From assembly GCF_042427745.1 (NCBI RefSeq), contig NZ_JBHMFA010000004.1: 64,000 nucleotides of DNA; one strand, written 5' to 3'. A program made the translations under genes and the position numbers. The stretch is from Algibacter miyuki. Lineage in GTDB: Bacteria > Bacteroidota > Bacteroidia > Flavobacteriales > Flavobacteriaceae. Numbering within the stretch: the first letter of the stretch is position 1; every line of letters starts with the position of its first letter. Positions 54,912 to 63,791 of the stretch are shown here, one piece after another. The notes under the pieces are model-generated. The model saw nothing but the letters and a program-made list of their open reading frames with translations. It did not search any database and had not been told where the DNA came from.

Positions 54912-55882
54912 TAATCTAGAGATTGGTTTTCTAATGAAGCGTGCTCTAATAGTTCGCTATATTCTTCCGCAGTTAAACTTCCGTAGTAAAAATTCATCGG
55001 GTTTATGCGGTCGCCATCTTTAAAAATTTCATAATGTAAATGTGGTGCTTGCGAGCGGCCTGTGCTGCCAACAAACCCAATTAAATCGCCACGTTTTACT
55101 TTCTGGTTTTTTCTAACATTATATTTGTACAAATGCGCGTAAAGACTAGTATATCCAAAACCATGATCTATTCTAATATGGTTTCCGTAACCTGTAGATC
55201 CAGAGTCTGCACGCACTACAATACCGTCTCCTGTTGCGTAAATAGGTGTGCCTCTAGGTGCTGTGAAATCCATGCCCCAGTGCATTTTTCTAACCTTTGT
55301 AAACGGATCCGATCGCATACCGTAACCCGACGCCATACGCGATAAATCTTTATTGTTTACGGGTTGAATGGCCGGAATGGCGGCTAATAGTTTTTCTTTT
55401 TCTTTCGCCAGAACAGCTATTTCATCTAAAGATTTTGACTGTACTACAATTTGTTTTTGCAATACATCCAAACGTTTATTGCTCGCAACAATAAGTTTAG
55501 AATTATCAAAACCTTCTAAGTTTTTATATCGGTTAATACCACCAAACCCTGCAGTTCGTTGCGCTTCAGGAATCGGGTTTGCTTCAAAATAAACCCGATA
55601 AATATTATTATCTCTATCTGCAACATTGGCTAAAACCGCTTCTGCTTCGTTCATTTTTTTATTTAGCAATTCATACTGCAATTGCATGTTGTGTAATTCT
55701 CTCGCAAGTGCCCGCTCTTTAGGTGATGCCACATATTGACTGGCTATAAATACAAATAGAAACCCAAATAAAGCAGCGGCCAAAACAAACATAAAAGCGT
55801 ACTTAAATGTGGTTCGTTTTCTTCGCTCAATCTTCTTGTACGAAAGTGATTCAGAATCGTAATAATATTTTACCTTACTCAT
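54911..55882 (-). CDS. M23-family peptidoglycan endopeptidase
   Basis: 323 residues. An N-terminal transmembrane segment (about 29-49) and a coiled-coil-like region (about 55-165) place the C-terminal peptidase in the periplasm. LytM/M23 zinc residues: H201 and D205 in HWGMDF, and the HLH at 281-283 (APHLHYEIF). No catalytic substitution is seen, so it should be an active cross-link hydrolase rather than an activator. Divergent from alaS; the MerR gene follows by overlap. Confidence 0.92.
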   Translation of the reverse strand: MSKVKYYYDSESLSYKKIERRKRTTFKYAFMFVLAAALFGFLFVFIASQYVASPKERALARELHNMQLQYELLNKKMNEAEAVLANVADRDNNIYRVYFEANPIPEAQRTAGFGGINRYKNLEGFDNSKLIVASNKRLDVLQKQIVVQSKSLDEIAVLAKEKEKLLAAIPAIQPVNNKDLSRMASGYGMRSDPFTKVRKMHWGMDFTAPRGTPIYATGDGIVVRADSGSTGYGNHIRIDHGFGYTSLYAHLYKYNVRKNQKVKRGDLIGFVGSTGRSQAPHLHYEIFKDGDRINPMNFYYGSLTAEEYSELLEHASLENQSLD

Positions 55883-55896
55883 TACTATTTTTATAC

Positions 55897-55904
55897 TATT
55901 TTTG
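55897..55904 (+). promoter_or_regulatory. possible -7 element of alaS
   Basis: TATTTTTG fits TAnnTTTG on the plus strand. If used, the alaS leader would be about 165 bases. No -33 TTG is visible, so this is tentative. Confidence 0.3.
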
Positions 55905-56077
55905 CGCTGTACAATTTTTGCTTTAGCTCTACAAATTTTAATGCAGAACGAACAAAGCTAGTGATTTATTATCAATAGAATCGGAAAAGCTTAGTTTGTC
56001 CTCTTTTAATTTCAAAAGTAAAGATAAAAATTGTTTCGTAATTAATAGAAAATAACTAAAAAGAGAATATTTTATAT

Positions 56078-58693
56078 ATGAAGTCTCAAGATATCCGCGC
56101 TAAGTTTTTAAGTTTTTTTGAAGATAAAAAGCATAGTATTGTGCCATCGGCTCCCATGGTTTTAAAAGATGATCCAACCCTTATGTTTGTAAACGCTGGG
56201 ATGGCGCCTTTTAAAGAGTATTTTCTTGGAAACGCCCAACCTAAAAATAATAGAATTACCGATTCGCAAAAATGCTTACGTGTTTCTGGAAAGCATAACG
56301 ATTTGGAAGAAGTGGGATATGATACCTACCACCACACCTTATTCGAAATGTTGGGTAACTGGAGTTTTGGCGATTACTTTAAAAAAGAAGCTATTGCTTG
56401 GGCTTGGGAACTTTTAGTTGATGTTTATGGTATAGATAAAGATATCTTGTACGTGACTGTTTTTGAGGGCAGTGACGATGACGATAACTTAAGTATGGAT
56501 ACGGAAGCTTACGATTTTTGGAAAAAATATATATCGGAAGACCGTATTTTAAAAGGAAATAAAAAAGATAATTTCTGGGAAATGGGCGATCAAGGTCCAT
56601 GTGGTCCTTGTAGTGAAATACACGTCGATATTCGTTCTGCGGAAGAAAAAGCTAAAGTTTCTGGTAAAGATTTGGTAAACATGGATCATCCACAAGTGGT
56701 TGAAATATGGAACTTGGTTTTTATGCAGTACAACAGAAAAGCGAACGGAAGTTTAGAGTCTTTACCAGATAAGCATATTGATACAGGTATGGGGTTTGAG
56801 CGTCTTTGTATGGTTTTACAAGGTGTGCAATCTAACTATGATACCGATGTGTTTACACCAATTATTCGCGAGATTGAAACCATTACTAATAAAGAATATA
56901 ATAAGGACGAAGAGGTCGATGTTGCTATTCGTGTGATTTCCGATCACGTGCGTGCTGTAGCTTTTTCAATTGCAGATGGCCAGTTGCCAAGTAATACTGG
57001 TGCAGGTTATGTTATCCGAAGAATTTTACGTCGCGCTGTGCGTTACGGATTTACATTTTTAGATAAAAAAGAACCTTTTATTTATAGATTAGTATCTGTT
57101 TTAAGTGATAAAATGGGTGATGCTTTCCCGGAATTAAAAGCTCAAAAACAACTAATTGAAAATGTTATAAAAGAAGAAGAACAATCGTTTTTAAGAACAT
57201 TAGATCAAGGTTTGGTGTTATTAAATAGAATTGTAGAAACTACAAAAGGTGATACCGTTTCTGGAGAGCGCGCTTTCGAATTGTATGATACTTATGGTTT
57301 TCCAATAGATTTAACGGCGCTTATTCTTTCTGAAAAAGGATTGAAGTTAGATGAAAAGGGTTTTAATGAAGAATTACAAAAGCAAAAGAATCGCTCGCGT
57401 GCAGCTAGTGAAATGTCTACAGATGATTGGACGATTTTAAGTAACGATTCCGAAGAAGAATTTGTTGGTTATGATGCGCTTGAAGCTCAGGTGAAATTAA
57501 CAAGATACCGTAAAGTTGTTTCTAAAAAAGATGGCGAAATGTATCAGTTAGTATTTAACTTAACGCCGTTTTACCCAGAAGGCGGAGGGCAAGTTGGAGA
57601 TAAAGGCTATTTGGAAGACGCCCATGGCGATGTGGTTTATATTTTAGATACTAAAAAAGAAAGTAACGTTATTATTCACTTTGCTAAAAATTTACCAAAG
57701 CATATTAACGAAAGCTTTAAAGCGGTAGTAGATGAAAAGCAACGTAATCGTACAGAGAGTAATCATACAGCAACACACTTATTACATCAGGCCTTAAGAG
57801 AGATTTTAGGAACTCATGTAGAGCAAAAAGGATCGGCTGTAAACTCTAAGTATTTACGTTTCGATTTCTCGCATTTTTCTAAATTAACAACAGAAGAGTT
57901 ACAAGATGTAGAAAACTTTGTAAACGCTAGAATAGAAGGTAAATTACCTTTGGTGGAAAAAAGAAATGTACCAAAAGAAGAAGCAATTGCCGATGGAGCT
58001 ATGAGTTTGTTTGGAGAGAAATATGGCGATACGGTTCGTGCTATTCGTTTTGGACAATCTATTGAGCTTTGTGGTGGAACACACGTTAAGAATACCGGTG
58101 ATATTTGGCATTTTAAAATAGTTTCAGAAGGTGCCGTTGCAGCTGGAATTAGAAGAATTGAAGCTATCACTAACGATGCTGTAAAAGATTTTTATTCTGA
58201 AAACAACAGAACGTTTTTCGAAATGAAAGATTTGCTTAACAATGCTAAAGAGCCTGTAAAAGCACTTCAGAATTTACAAGATGAAAACACCAATCTTAAA
58301 AAGCAAATTGAAGGTTTATTAAAAGATAAAGCTAAAAATATAAAAGGTGAATTAAAAAGTGAGTTAGCTGAAATTAATGGCGTTCAGTTTTTAGCCAAAA
58401 AATTAGATTTGGATGCTGGCGGATTAAAAGATGTAGCTTTCGATTTAGGATCGCAGTTTGATAATGTATTCTTATTATTTGCAACCGAACAAAACGGAAA
58501 AGCATTGTTATCTTGCTACATCTCTAAAGAATTAGTGGCTAGTAAAGGCTTAAATGCTGGGCAAGTAGTTCGCGAACTTGGTAAACATATCCAAGGTGGT
58601 GGCGGTGGACAACCATTTTTTGCAACTGCTGGCGGTAAAAATCCAGATGGTATTACAAAAGCGTTAGATGGGGCAAAGGCCTATATTGGATAA
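56078..58693 (+). CDS. alaS: alanyl-tRNA synthetase
   Basis: 871 residues, full length. Class II catalytic core (KSQDIRAKFLSFFEDKKHSIV, FVNAGMAPFKEYFLG, RITDSQKCLRVSGKHNDLEEVG). Editing domain zinc site HTATH (563-567) and CGGTH (665-669). C-terminal C-Ala domain ends with GGGGGQPFFATAGGKNPDG. It charges tRNA-Ala and removes misacylated Ser/Gly. Monocistronic, ending in a strong hairpin shared with the convergent photolyase gene. Confidence 0.97.
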   Translation: MKSQDIRAKFLSFFEDKKHSIVPSAPMVLKDDPTLMFVNAGMAPFKEYFLGNAQPKNNRITDSQKCLRVSGKHNDLEEVGYDTYHHTLFEMLGNWSFGDYFKKEAIAWAWELLVDVYGIDKDILYVTVFEGSDDDDNLSMDTEAYDFWKKYISEDRILKGNKKDNFWEMGDQGPCGPCSEIHVDIRSAEEKAKVSGKDLVNMDHPQVVEIWNLVFMQYNRKANGSLESLPDKHIDTGMGFERLCMVLQGVQSNYDTDVFTPIIREIETITNKEYNKDEEVDVAIRVISDHVRAVAFSIADGQLPSNTGAGYVIRRILRRAVRYGFTFLDKKEPFIYRLVSVLSDKMGDAFPELKAQKQLIENVIKEEEQSFLRTLDQGLVLLNRIVETTKGDTVSGERAFELYDTYGFPIDLTALILSEKGLKLDEKGFNEELQKQKNRSRAASEMSTDDWTILSNDSEEEFVGYDALEAQVKLTRYRKVVSKKDGEMYQLVFNLTPFYPEGGGQVGDKGYLEDAHGDVVYILDTKKESNVIIHFAKNLPKHINESFKAVVDEKQRNRTESNHTATHLLHQALREILGTHVEQKGSAVNSKYLRFDFSHFSKLTTEELQDVENFVNARIEGKLPLVEKRNVPKEEAIADGAMSLFGEKYGDTVRAIRFGQSIELCGGTHVKNTGDIWHFKIVSEGAVAAGIRRIEAITNDAVKDFYSENNRTFFEMKDLLNNAKEPVKALQNLQDENTNLKKQIEGLLKDKAKNIKGELKSELAEINGVQFLAKKLDLDAGGLKDVAFDLGSQFDNVFLLFATEQNGKALLSCYISKELVASKGLNAGQVVRELGKHIQGGGGGQPFFATAGGKNPDGITKALDGAKAYIG

Positions 58694-58725
58694 AACAGAA
58701 TTGTTTTAATTCATTGTTAATAATG

Positions 58726-58764
58726 AAAAAGCGCTAAACCTTAATTAAGGGTTTAGCGCTTTTT
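58726..58764. terminator. bidirectional terminator between alaS and the photolyase gene
   Basis: A 15-bp stem (58726-58740 with 58750-58764) with A and T runs. The photolyase stop codon at 58745 falls inside the loop, so termination and the end of translation coincide. Confidence 0.88.
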
Positions 58765-60034
58765 TGTATGTAGAAATAGCACGTTCTCGTGCTAATTTAT
58801 GTTCGACTATAGGTTGCGGATAGGTTAATTCATCGTAATCTTCAACCCAGGTCCTGATGTATTCTGTGTTTTTGTCAAACTTTCTAAGTTGTTCGGCAGG
58901 GTTAAAAACTCTAAAATAAGGTGCGGCATCACAACCTGTGCCAGCAGCCCACTGCCAATTTCCATTATTTGCAGAGAGTTCGTAATCTAGCAACTTTTCA
59001 GCGAAATAAGCTTCGCCCCAACGCCAATCTATTAAAAGGTGTTTGCATAGAAAACCAGCGGTTACCATGCGTACACGGTTATGCATGTAGCCGGTTTTGT
59101 TCAATTGGCGCATACCGGCATCTACCATCGGGTAGCCTGTTTTGCCTTCGCACCAGGCTTTGAATTCCTCTTCGTTATTGCGCCAAGGGATGGCATCGTA
59201 TTTTTGTTTGAAATTATCGGTAACTACTTTGGGGAAATGAAAGAGGATTTGCATGAAAAATTCGCGCCAAATCAATTCACTTAAAAAAACAGCGTTGGTT
59301 TCTAAAGCAATTTCTACCATTTTTCGGGTGCTTACCAAACCGAAACGTAAATGTGGCGATAGGTATGATGTTTTATCTTCTGCAGGAAAATCTCTTACGG
59401 TATCGTAATTTTTTAACGCTATTAAATTATAATGTTTTACACGAATTTTACTTCGTATAAAGCCGATATCTTTTATGGTTGGAAAAGGTGTGTTGTGTTT
59501 GTGAAATTTCGAAGTATCTATTTTGAAATCAGAAAGATCAACTGTTTTATCAAATGCTTTCAGCCATTTATTTTTGAAAGGCGTAAATACGGTGTAAGGT
59601 GTATTGTCGTTTTTCAGAATATCGTTTTCTTCAAAAATAACTTGGTCTTTAAAAGACTTTGTTTCTATCTCTTTAGAATTTAATAACTCTGAAATTTCAA
59701 GATCCCTTTTTATAGCGTATGGTTCGTAATCTTTATTGAAAAATACGCGTTCAATATTATATTCTTGGATGAGCGCTTTCCAAACGTTTAAAGTCGATCC
59801 TTTTTTTACAATAAGGCTAGATCCAAATTCGGTAAGTTTCTTGTTTATGTTTTCTAAAGTGCTGTGAATAAAAGAAACCCTAGCGTCATTTTTAGGTAAT
59901 GAGTCTAAAATATCATCATCAAAAATAAAAAGAGGTAATACATTGTTGCTAGATTTTAGGGCGTAATGTAAAGCAGTATTATCTTCTAATCTTAAATCGC
60001 GTCGAAACCAAAATAGGGTTGTTTTATTTTTCAT
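58745..60034 (-). CDS. phr: deoxyribodipyrimidine photolyase (class I-like)
   Basis: Uses blue light and reduced FAD to split UV-induced pyrimidine dimers. 429 residues. N-terminal Rossmann antenna-type domain (TLFWFRRDLRLEDNTAL, 6-22). The C-terminal FAD domain shows GYPMVDAGMRQLNKTGYMHNR, DWRWGEAYFAEKLLDYELS, NNGNWQWAAGTGCDAAPYFR and FNPAEQ. The close match to E. coli PhrB in that segment favours a CPD photolyase over cryptochrome or 6-4 types. Last gene of the minus-strand operon; its start overlaps the SRPBCC gene by 11 bases. Confidence 0.93.
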   Translation of the reverse strand: MKNKTTLFWFRRDLRLEDNTALHYALKSSNNVLPLFIFDDDILDSLPKNDARVSFIHSTLENINKKLTEFGSSLIVKKGSTLNVWKALIQEYNIERVFFNKDYEPYAIKRDLEISELLNSKEIETKSFKDQVIFEENDILKNDNTPYTVFTPFKNKWLKAFDKTVDLSDFKIDTSKFHKHNTPFPTIKDIGFIRSKIRVKHYNLIALKNYDTVRDFPAEDKTSYLSPHLRFGLVSTRKMVEIALETNAVFLSELIWREFFMQILFHFPKVVTDNFKQKYDAIPWRNNEEEFKAWCEGKTGYPMVDAGMRQLNKTGYMHNRVRMVTAGFLCKHLLIDWRWGEAYFAEKLLDYELSANNGNWQWAAGTGCDAAPYFRVFNPAEQLRKFDKNTEYIRTWVEDYDELTYPQPIVEHKLARERAISTYKKALNP

Positions 60035-60509
60035 TAAAGTAGGTTTCTAAAGTTTTAAAACGGTATTCGAATATTCCTTTTAATTGTTTTTTTATAAAAA
60101 GTGTTTGAGCTAAATCTCCTAAAATGCCGAAAGGTATTTTGTATGAAATTTTATCTTTCATTAATGTTTTTCCGTCAGGTTGGCTATAAAACCAATGCTC
60201 GTGATGCCACATTTTGTATGGGCCAAAACGTTGCTCGTCTATAAAGAAAGATTCGTTTTTAACTTGTGTTATTTCTGTAACCCAATTTGTGTTTATACCT
60301 GGTAGAATACCAACTTTATAAGTTATTATTTGTCCGGCATAAGCCTTTTTGTCAACTTCAGATGTGATTTTAAAACCCATTTCTGAAGGTGTAATTTTTT
60401 CTAGATTATTAGGAGAACTAAAAAAAGACCAAGCTTCGTGTAACGGAATATCAATTTCTTGTGTAGCCTCTAAGGTGTAAATTCCGGAATGTTTTTTTAT
60501 GTTAATCAT
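60024..60509 (-). CDS. SRPBCC-family protein
   Basis: 161 residues of the START-like SRPBCC fold: IDIPLHEAWSFFSSPNNLEKITP near the start, YKVGILPGINTNWVTEIT, QRFGPYKMWHHEHWFY and a long C-terminal helix (FIKKQLKGIFEYRFKTLETYF). Such domains bind hydrophobic ligands. Relatives are often annotated as cell-division inhibitors without clear proof and recur beside photolyase and SDR genes in light-induced clusters. Overlap with phr indicates coupling. Confidence 0.88.
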   Translation of the reverse strand: MINIKKHSGIYTLEATQEIDIPLHEAWSFFSSPNNLEKITPSEMGFKITSEVDKKAYAGQIITYKVGILPGINTNWVTEITQVKNESFFIDEQRFGPYKMWHHEHWFYSQPDGKTLMKDKISYKIPFGILGDLAQTLFIKKQLKGIFEYRFKTLETYFNEK

Positions 60510-60517
60510 AATGAAGT

Positions 60518-61195
60518 TTAGAGTTTAAGACTGGTTATTCCCGCATCTATTGGGAATGTTTGTCCGGAAATTGATTTAGCATCGCTAGATAACAAGTATT
60601 TGGTTAGTGCAGCTACTTCATTAGGATCTAAAATTGATTTTAATGGATGGCGTTCGCTCATGGTTTCTCTTTGTTTTTCATTTCGTAATAATCGAGAAGC
60701 CAATGGCGTGTCTGTAATAGTTGGGGCAATAATATTGAAACGTATTTTTGTTGCATATTCTGCTGCCAACGATTTTGTTAATCCTTCTAAGGCCGCTTTG
60801 CTTGTGGCAATACTAGCGTGAAAAGGCATGCCCATTTGTGTGGCTACACTACTGAATAGAACCACACTTCCATGACCTTCTATTAAAGCTTTTTCGTAAT
60901 GTTTTATAGTTTTTATAGCGCCTAAAACGTTAATGTTGAAATCGTTTTTAAAGTCGTCTATTTCTAAACGAGATAAAGCTTTTAAGTTAATGCTTCCTGG
61001 GCAATACACAAGAGCGTCTATGCTATCTATTTCAGGCAGATCATCTTCTAAAACATCTAAAGTATGTTGCGTAATTGTAGAAGATGTTTCTATCCCTGTA
61101 CGACTGATGTTTATAATGCTGTATGTGTCTTTTAATGCGTTTATAATGGCTTGGCCAATACCTTTACTGCCACCAATAATAACTAGTTTTTTCAT
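60518..61195 (-). CDS. SDR-family protein lacking the catalytic tyrosine
   Basis: 225 residues. NAD(P) motif GGSKGIG (8-14), the YCPG equivalent of the NAG motif, and S115/S116 in LFSSVATQ are present. In the YxxxK position the sequence reads IATSK, so K133 remains but tyrosine is replaced by I129. Normal reductase chemistry is doubtful, although a related residue might serve. A MPFHAS segment precedes. It lies between the flavin reductase and SRPBCC genes with 6- and 8-base gaps, in the predicted photo-stress operon. Confidence 0.88.
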   Translation of the reverse strand: MKKLVIIGGSKGIGQAIINALKDTYSIINISRTGIETSSTITQHTLDVLEDDLPEIDSIDALVYCPGSINLKALSRLEIDDFKNDFNINVLGAIKTIKHYEKALIEGHGSVVLFSSVATQMGMPFHASIATSKAALEGLTKSLAAEYATKIRFNIIAPTITDTPLASRLLRNEKQRETMSERHPLKSILDPNEVAALTKYLLSSDAKSISGQTFPIDAGITSLKL

Positions 61196-61201
61196 AATTC
61201 T

Positions 61202-61813
61202 TTATTTAGGTCTTTGGTAGGTTAGTTTTTTGCTTTTGGTTGGTGTGGCATATGTGTCTAGGCCATTTATTACAGCTGTTTTAGCTTTCATTAAATCTAC
61301 AAATCCATCATTTTCTATCAGGCTGTCGTTAATATATAGATCTGTTATTTCGCCTAAAATTAAAATAGTACCATTGGCTTCTATATTTATTTTTTGTAAA
61401 AATTTCATCCCCATTTTTATTAACGATTGCTTTACAAATGGTGCATGAAAATTATTTTTGTATTCCTCGTCTAATTTCGTTTTATCAAATTCTGATACGT
61501 CTTTAGGGTATTTAGCCGATGTATGATGAGCATCTTCAACAATAGCTTCGTTAATATGATTAATGGTGTAATAACCTGTTTCTATTATATTATCGAAAGT
61601 ATGGCGCCTTACCGTCGTTGGTCTCAGTACAAAACCTAAAATAGGAGGTGCAGAACCGTAATGTACTACAGAACTAAAAACAGCCACATTGGTTAGTTCT
61701 GATTTAGATTTAGTCGCTATTAAATTTGCAGGTTTGTAGCCGGAAATACTATTAATCAAATTTATTTTATAAATATGATCGAGTTGGTCTATATCGTTAC
61801 GGCTAAAATGCAT
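61202..61813 (-). CDS. flavin reductase family protein
   Basis: 203 residues with the FMN-binding split-barrel of flavin reductase-like proteins: ANLIATKSKSELTNVAVFSS, PPILGFVLRPTTVRRHTFDNI, GYYTINHI and a C-terminal ILGEITDLYI. It could supply reduced flavin or act as a flavoprotein oxidoreductase on its own. Its start directly follows the aarF stop. Photolyase needs fully reduced FAD, so a link with the last gene of the operon is attractive but unproven. Confidence 0.88.
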   Translation of the reverse strand: MHFSRNDIDQLDHIYKINLINSISGYKPANLIATKSKSELTNVAVFSSVVHYGSAPPILGFVLRPTTVRRHTFDNIIETGYYTINHINEAIVEDAHHTSAKYPKDVSEFDKTKLDEEYKNNFHAPFVKQSLIKMGMKFLQKINIEANGTILILGEITDLYINDSLIENDGFVDLMKAKTAVINGLDTYATPTKSKKLTYQRPK

Positions 61814-63124
61814 TTATAGGGTTTTATAATTGTTTATTATAATATGGTTTGGTTGTAAATCGTGCATTAAATTATACAATCCAAAAAATGTTCTATTGAT
61901 GTAGATGAAATGTTTTGAGCCGCGATTACCATTCATTTTTTTAAGCTCTGTGCTTTGCGCATATTTGGTGCTTAATTCTGCTATTTTGTTGAAAAATGTT
62001 GGATTTGAAAAATCGAAAACCTCTTGCTGTAAAGGTGTTGTAAAAAGGGATAACATTTCGTGGAATAGGGCTTTAAAAAACACAATCTCTTCCTGAGAAT
62101 CGGTTGGTTTTAAAATTTCTAATTCATATAATTTCGCTTCAAAAAAAGCAGGGTTTTCAATGTTTTCTTTTTTAGCTAATTCAAAATAAGGCGTGTAAAA
62201 AGTTAGCGGCACTTCTTTCATGCAACCAAAATCTATAGCGATTAACGCATTATCTGGCGATACTAAAAAGTTGCCAGGATGTGGGTCTGCATGTACCTTT
62301 TTTAAGGTGTGCATTTGGAACATGTAAAAATCCCATAAGGCTTGTCCTAATTTATTGGAAACCGCAGGATCATTATTCTGTTTTGTGAATTCTGAAATAT
62401 GAAGTCCATCCATCCAATCCATTGTTAAGATTTTACTAGATGAAAATTCTTCGTAGTATTTCGGGAATTTTAAATTCGGAATATGTTTGCAAGCTTCAGC
62501 AATTTCAATACTTTGTTGAAGTTCGAGCGTGTAATTTGTTTCTTCTATAAGTTTGTTCTCGATTTCCTTAAAATAATCATCGGTACCTTCACCTTTAATA
62601 TTGAACATACGCAGGGCGATAGGTTTTACAAGGGCTAAATCTGATGAAATACTATCTGCGACACCAGGATATTGAATTTTAACGGCAAGTTTTTTGTCTC
62701 CTTTTGTAGCCTTGTGTACTTGACCAATACTGGCTGCATTTACAGATTCTGCTGTAAACGTATCAAAAACTTCCGAAGGTGTTTTTTTGAAATATTTTTT
62801 AAACGTTTTAGCAACAAGTGGTGCAGATAAAGGTGGAACGGAAAATTGCGACAACGAAAATTTTTCTACATAAGCATTGGGTAAAATATTTTTCTCCATG
62901 CTAAGCATTTGCGCCACTTTTAATGCGGAACCTTTCAGGTTTTTTAAACCATCATATATATCGGTAGCATTGGCTTCATTTAAATTATCTTTAGCTTCAG
63001 CCTCTGTTTTTACCATTTTTTCACCATAATATTTGGCATAATTTACGCCAACCTTAAGTCCGGTGCTTACTAATTTAGTGGCACGTTGTATTTTTGATGT
63101 CGGTATTTTATCTATTGTTTTCAT
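61814..63124 (-). CDS. ABC1/AarF (UbiB-like) atypical kinase
   Basis: 436 residues from the ATG at 63124, which overlaps the TetR stop as ATGA; a TTG eight codons upstream is in frame but unlikely. ABC1 signatures: ALKVAQMLSMEK (variant of the KxGQ segment), VNAASIGQVHKA as the modified nucleotide loop, lysine in LAVKIQYPG, HADPHPGNFL and metal-binding IAIDFG. The family includes UbiB/ADCK proteins that support quinone and lipid metabolism. No membrane segments are seen at the C-terminus, unlike UbiB. It sits in the predicted light-response operon. Confidence 0.9.
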   Translation of the reverse strand: MKTIDKIPTSKIQRATKLVSTGLKVGVNYAKYYGEKMVKTEAEAKDNLNEANATDIYDGLKNLKGSALKVAQMLSMEKNILPNAYVEKFSLSQFSVPPLSAPLVAKTFKKYFKKTPSEVFDTFTAESVNAASIGQVHKATKGDKKLAVKIQYPGVADSISSDLALVKPIALRMFNIKGEGTDDYFKEIENKLIEETNYTLELQQSIEIAEACKHIPNLKFPKYYEEFSSSKILTMDWMDGLHISEFTKQNNDPAVSNKLGQALWDFYMFQMHTLKKVHADPHPGNFLVSPDNALIAIDFGCMKEVPLTFYTPYFELAKKENIENPAFFEAKLYELEILKPTDSQEEIVFFKALFHEMLSLFTTPLQQEVFDFSNPTFFNKIAELSTKYAQSTELKKMNGNRGSKHFIYINRTFFGLYNLMHDLQPNHIIINNYKTL

Positions 63125-63780
63125 GTGGTCATTGTTTTTTCTTTCCAAAGAAACTTCGCAAAATCTAAAACGCTTTCTAGTGGTTTTATTTCTTTTAAAT
63201 CGAAACTAACTTGCACCGATTTTTCTATGAAAATATCTGTTTTTTCAAAATTTGGAGATGTGTCTTCCAGCCAAAACTGTATGGTGAATAATAGTTGAGC
63301 CCAAGCGGTTTCGTTAGTACCTTTTTTATTTAGAGAATTAAGTGTTTTATTTTTTAAATCTACGTTGTTGGTGTAAATCTCACTTTCAATGTATTTTAGA
63401 AAGGTTGTTCTAAGTTTAGAGAGCAGCTTTAAGGCTTCTAACTTGTTTTTGTTTTGTGCTAGCTTTAAATAAACATAAGATCTGTTCGCATTTAGCATTT
63501 CAAAAAAGGTAAAATAAAAGCTTAACAATTTATCTTTTGGTGCGTAATGCGCGTAATCTTCGTTTTCTATTAATAAAGCGATGGTGTTTTCGCAAAACAG
63601 TGAAAATATGTGTTTTTCTAAAACATCAAAATTGCTAAAATATTTATAGAAGTCGTTTTCTTCAAAATTATTAGCATGTGCAAATGCATACACTGTTTTA
63701 GGTATGTTGTCGTCTATCAATAAGGTAGACATGTATAAATCTATTATTTTGTCGGCGGTAATATTTTTTTTTCTAGCCAT
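63121..63780 (-). CDS. TetR-family regulator (divergent)
   Basis: 219 residues. N-terminal helix-turn-helix of TetR type (ADKIIDLYMSTLLID, then VYAFAHANNFEENDFYKYFSNFDVLEKHIF), followed by an all-helical ligand domain. The recognition helix differs from the TetR consensus (DFYKYF in place of tLYrHF). It overlaps aarF by 4 bases and follows tspO by 11, so it is a member of the operon and may autoregulate. Some ABC1-linked proteins of this type are annotated only as helix-turn-helix proteins. Confidence 0.78.
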   Translation of the reverse strand: MARKKNITADKIIDLYMSTLLIDDNIPKTVYAFAHANNFEENDFYKYFSNFDVLEKHIFSLFCENTIALLIENEDYAHYAPKDKLLSFYFTFFEMLNANRSYVYLKLAQNKNKLEALKLLSKLRTTFLKYIESEIYTNNVDLKNKTLNSLNKKGTNETAWAQLLFTIQFWLEDTSPNFEKTDIFIEKSVQVSFDLKEIKPLESVLDFAKFLWKEKTMTT

Positions 63781-63791
63781 GTGTTTTTGTT

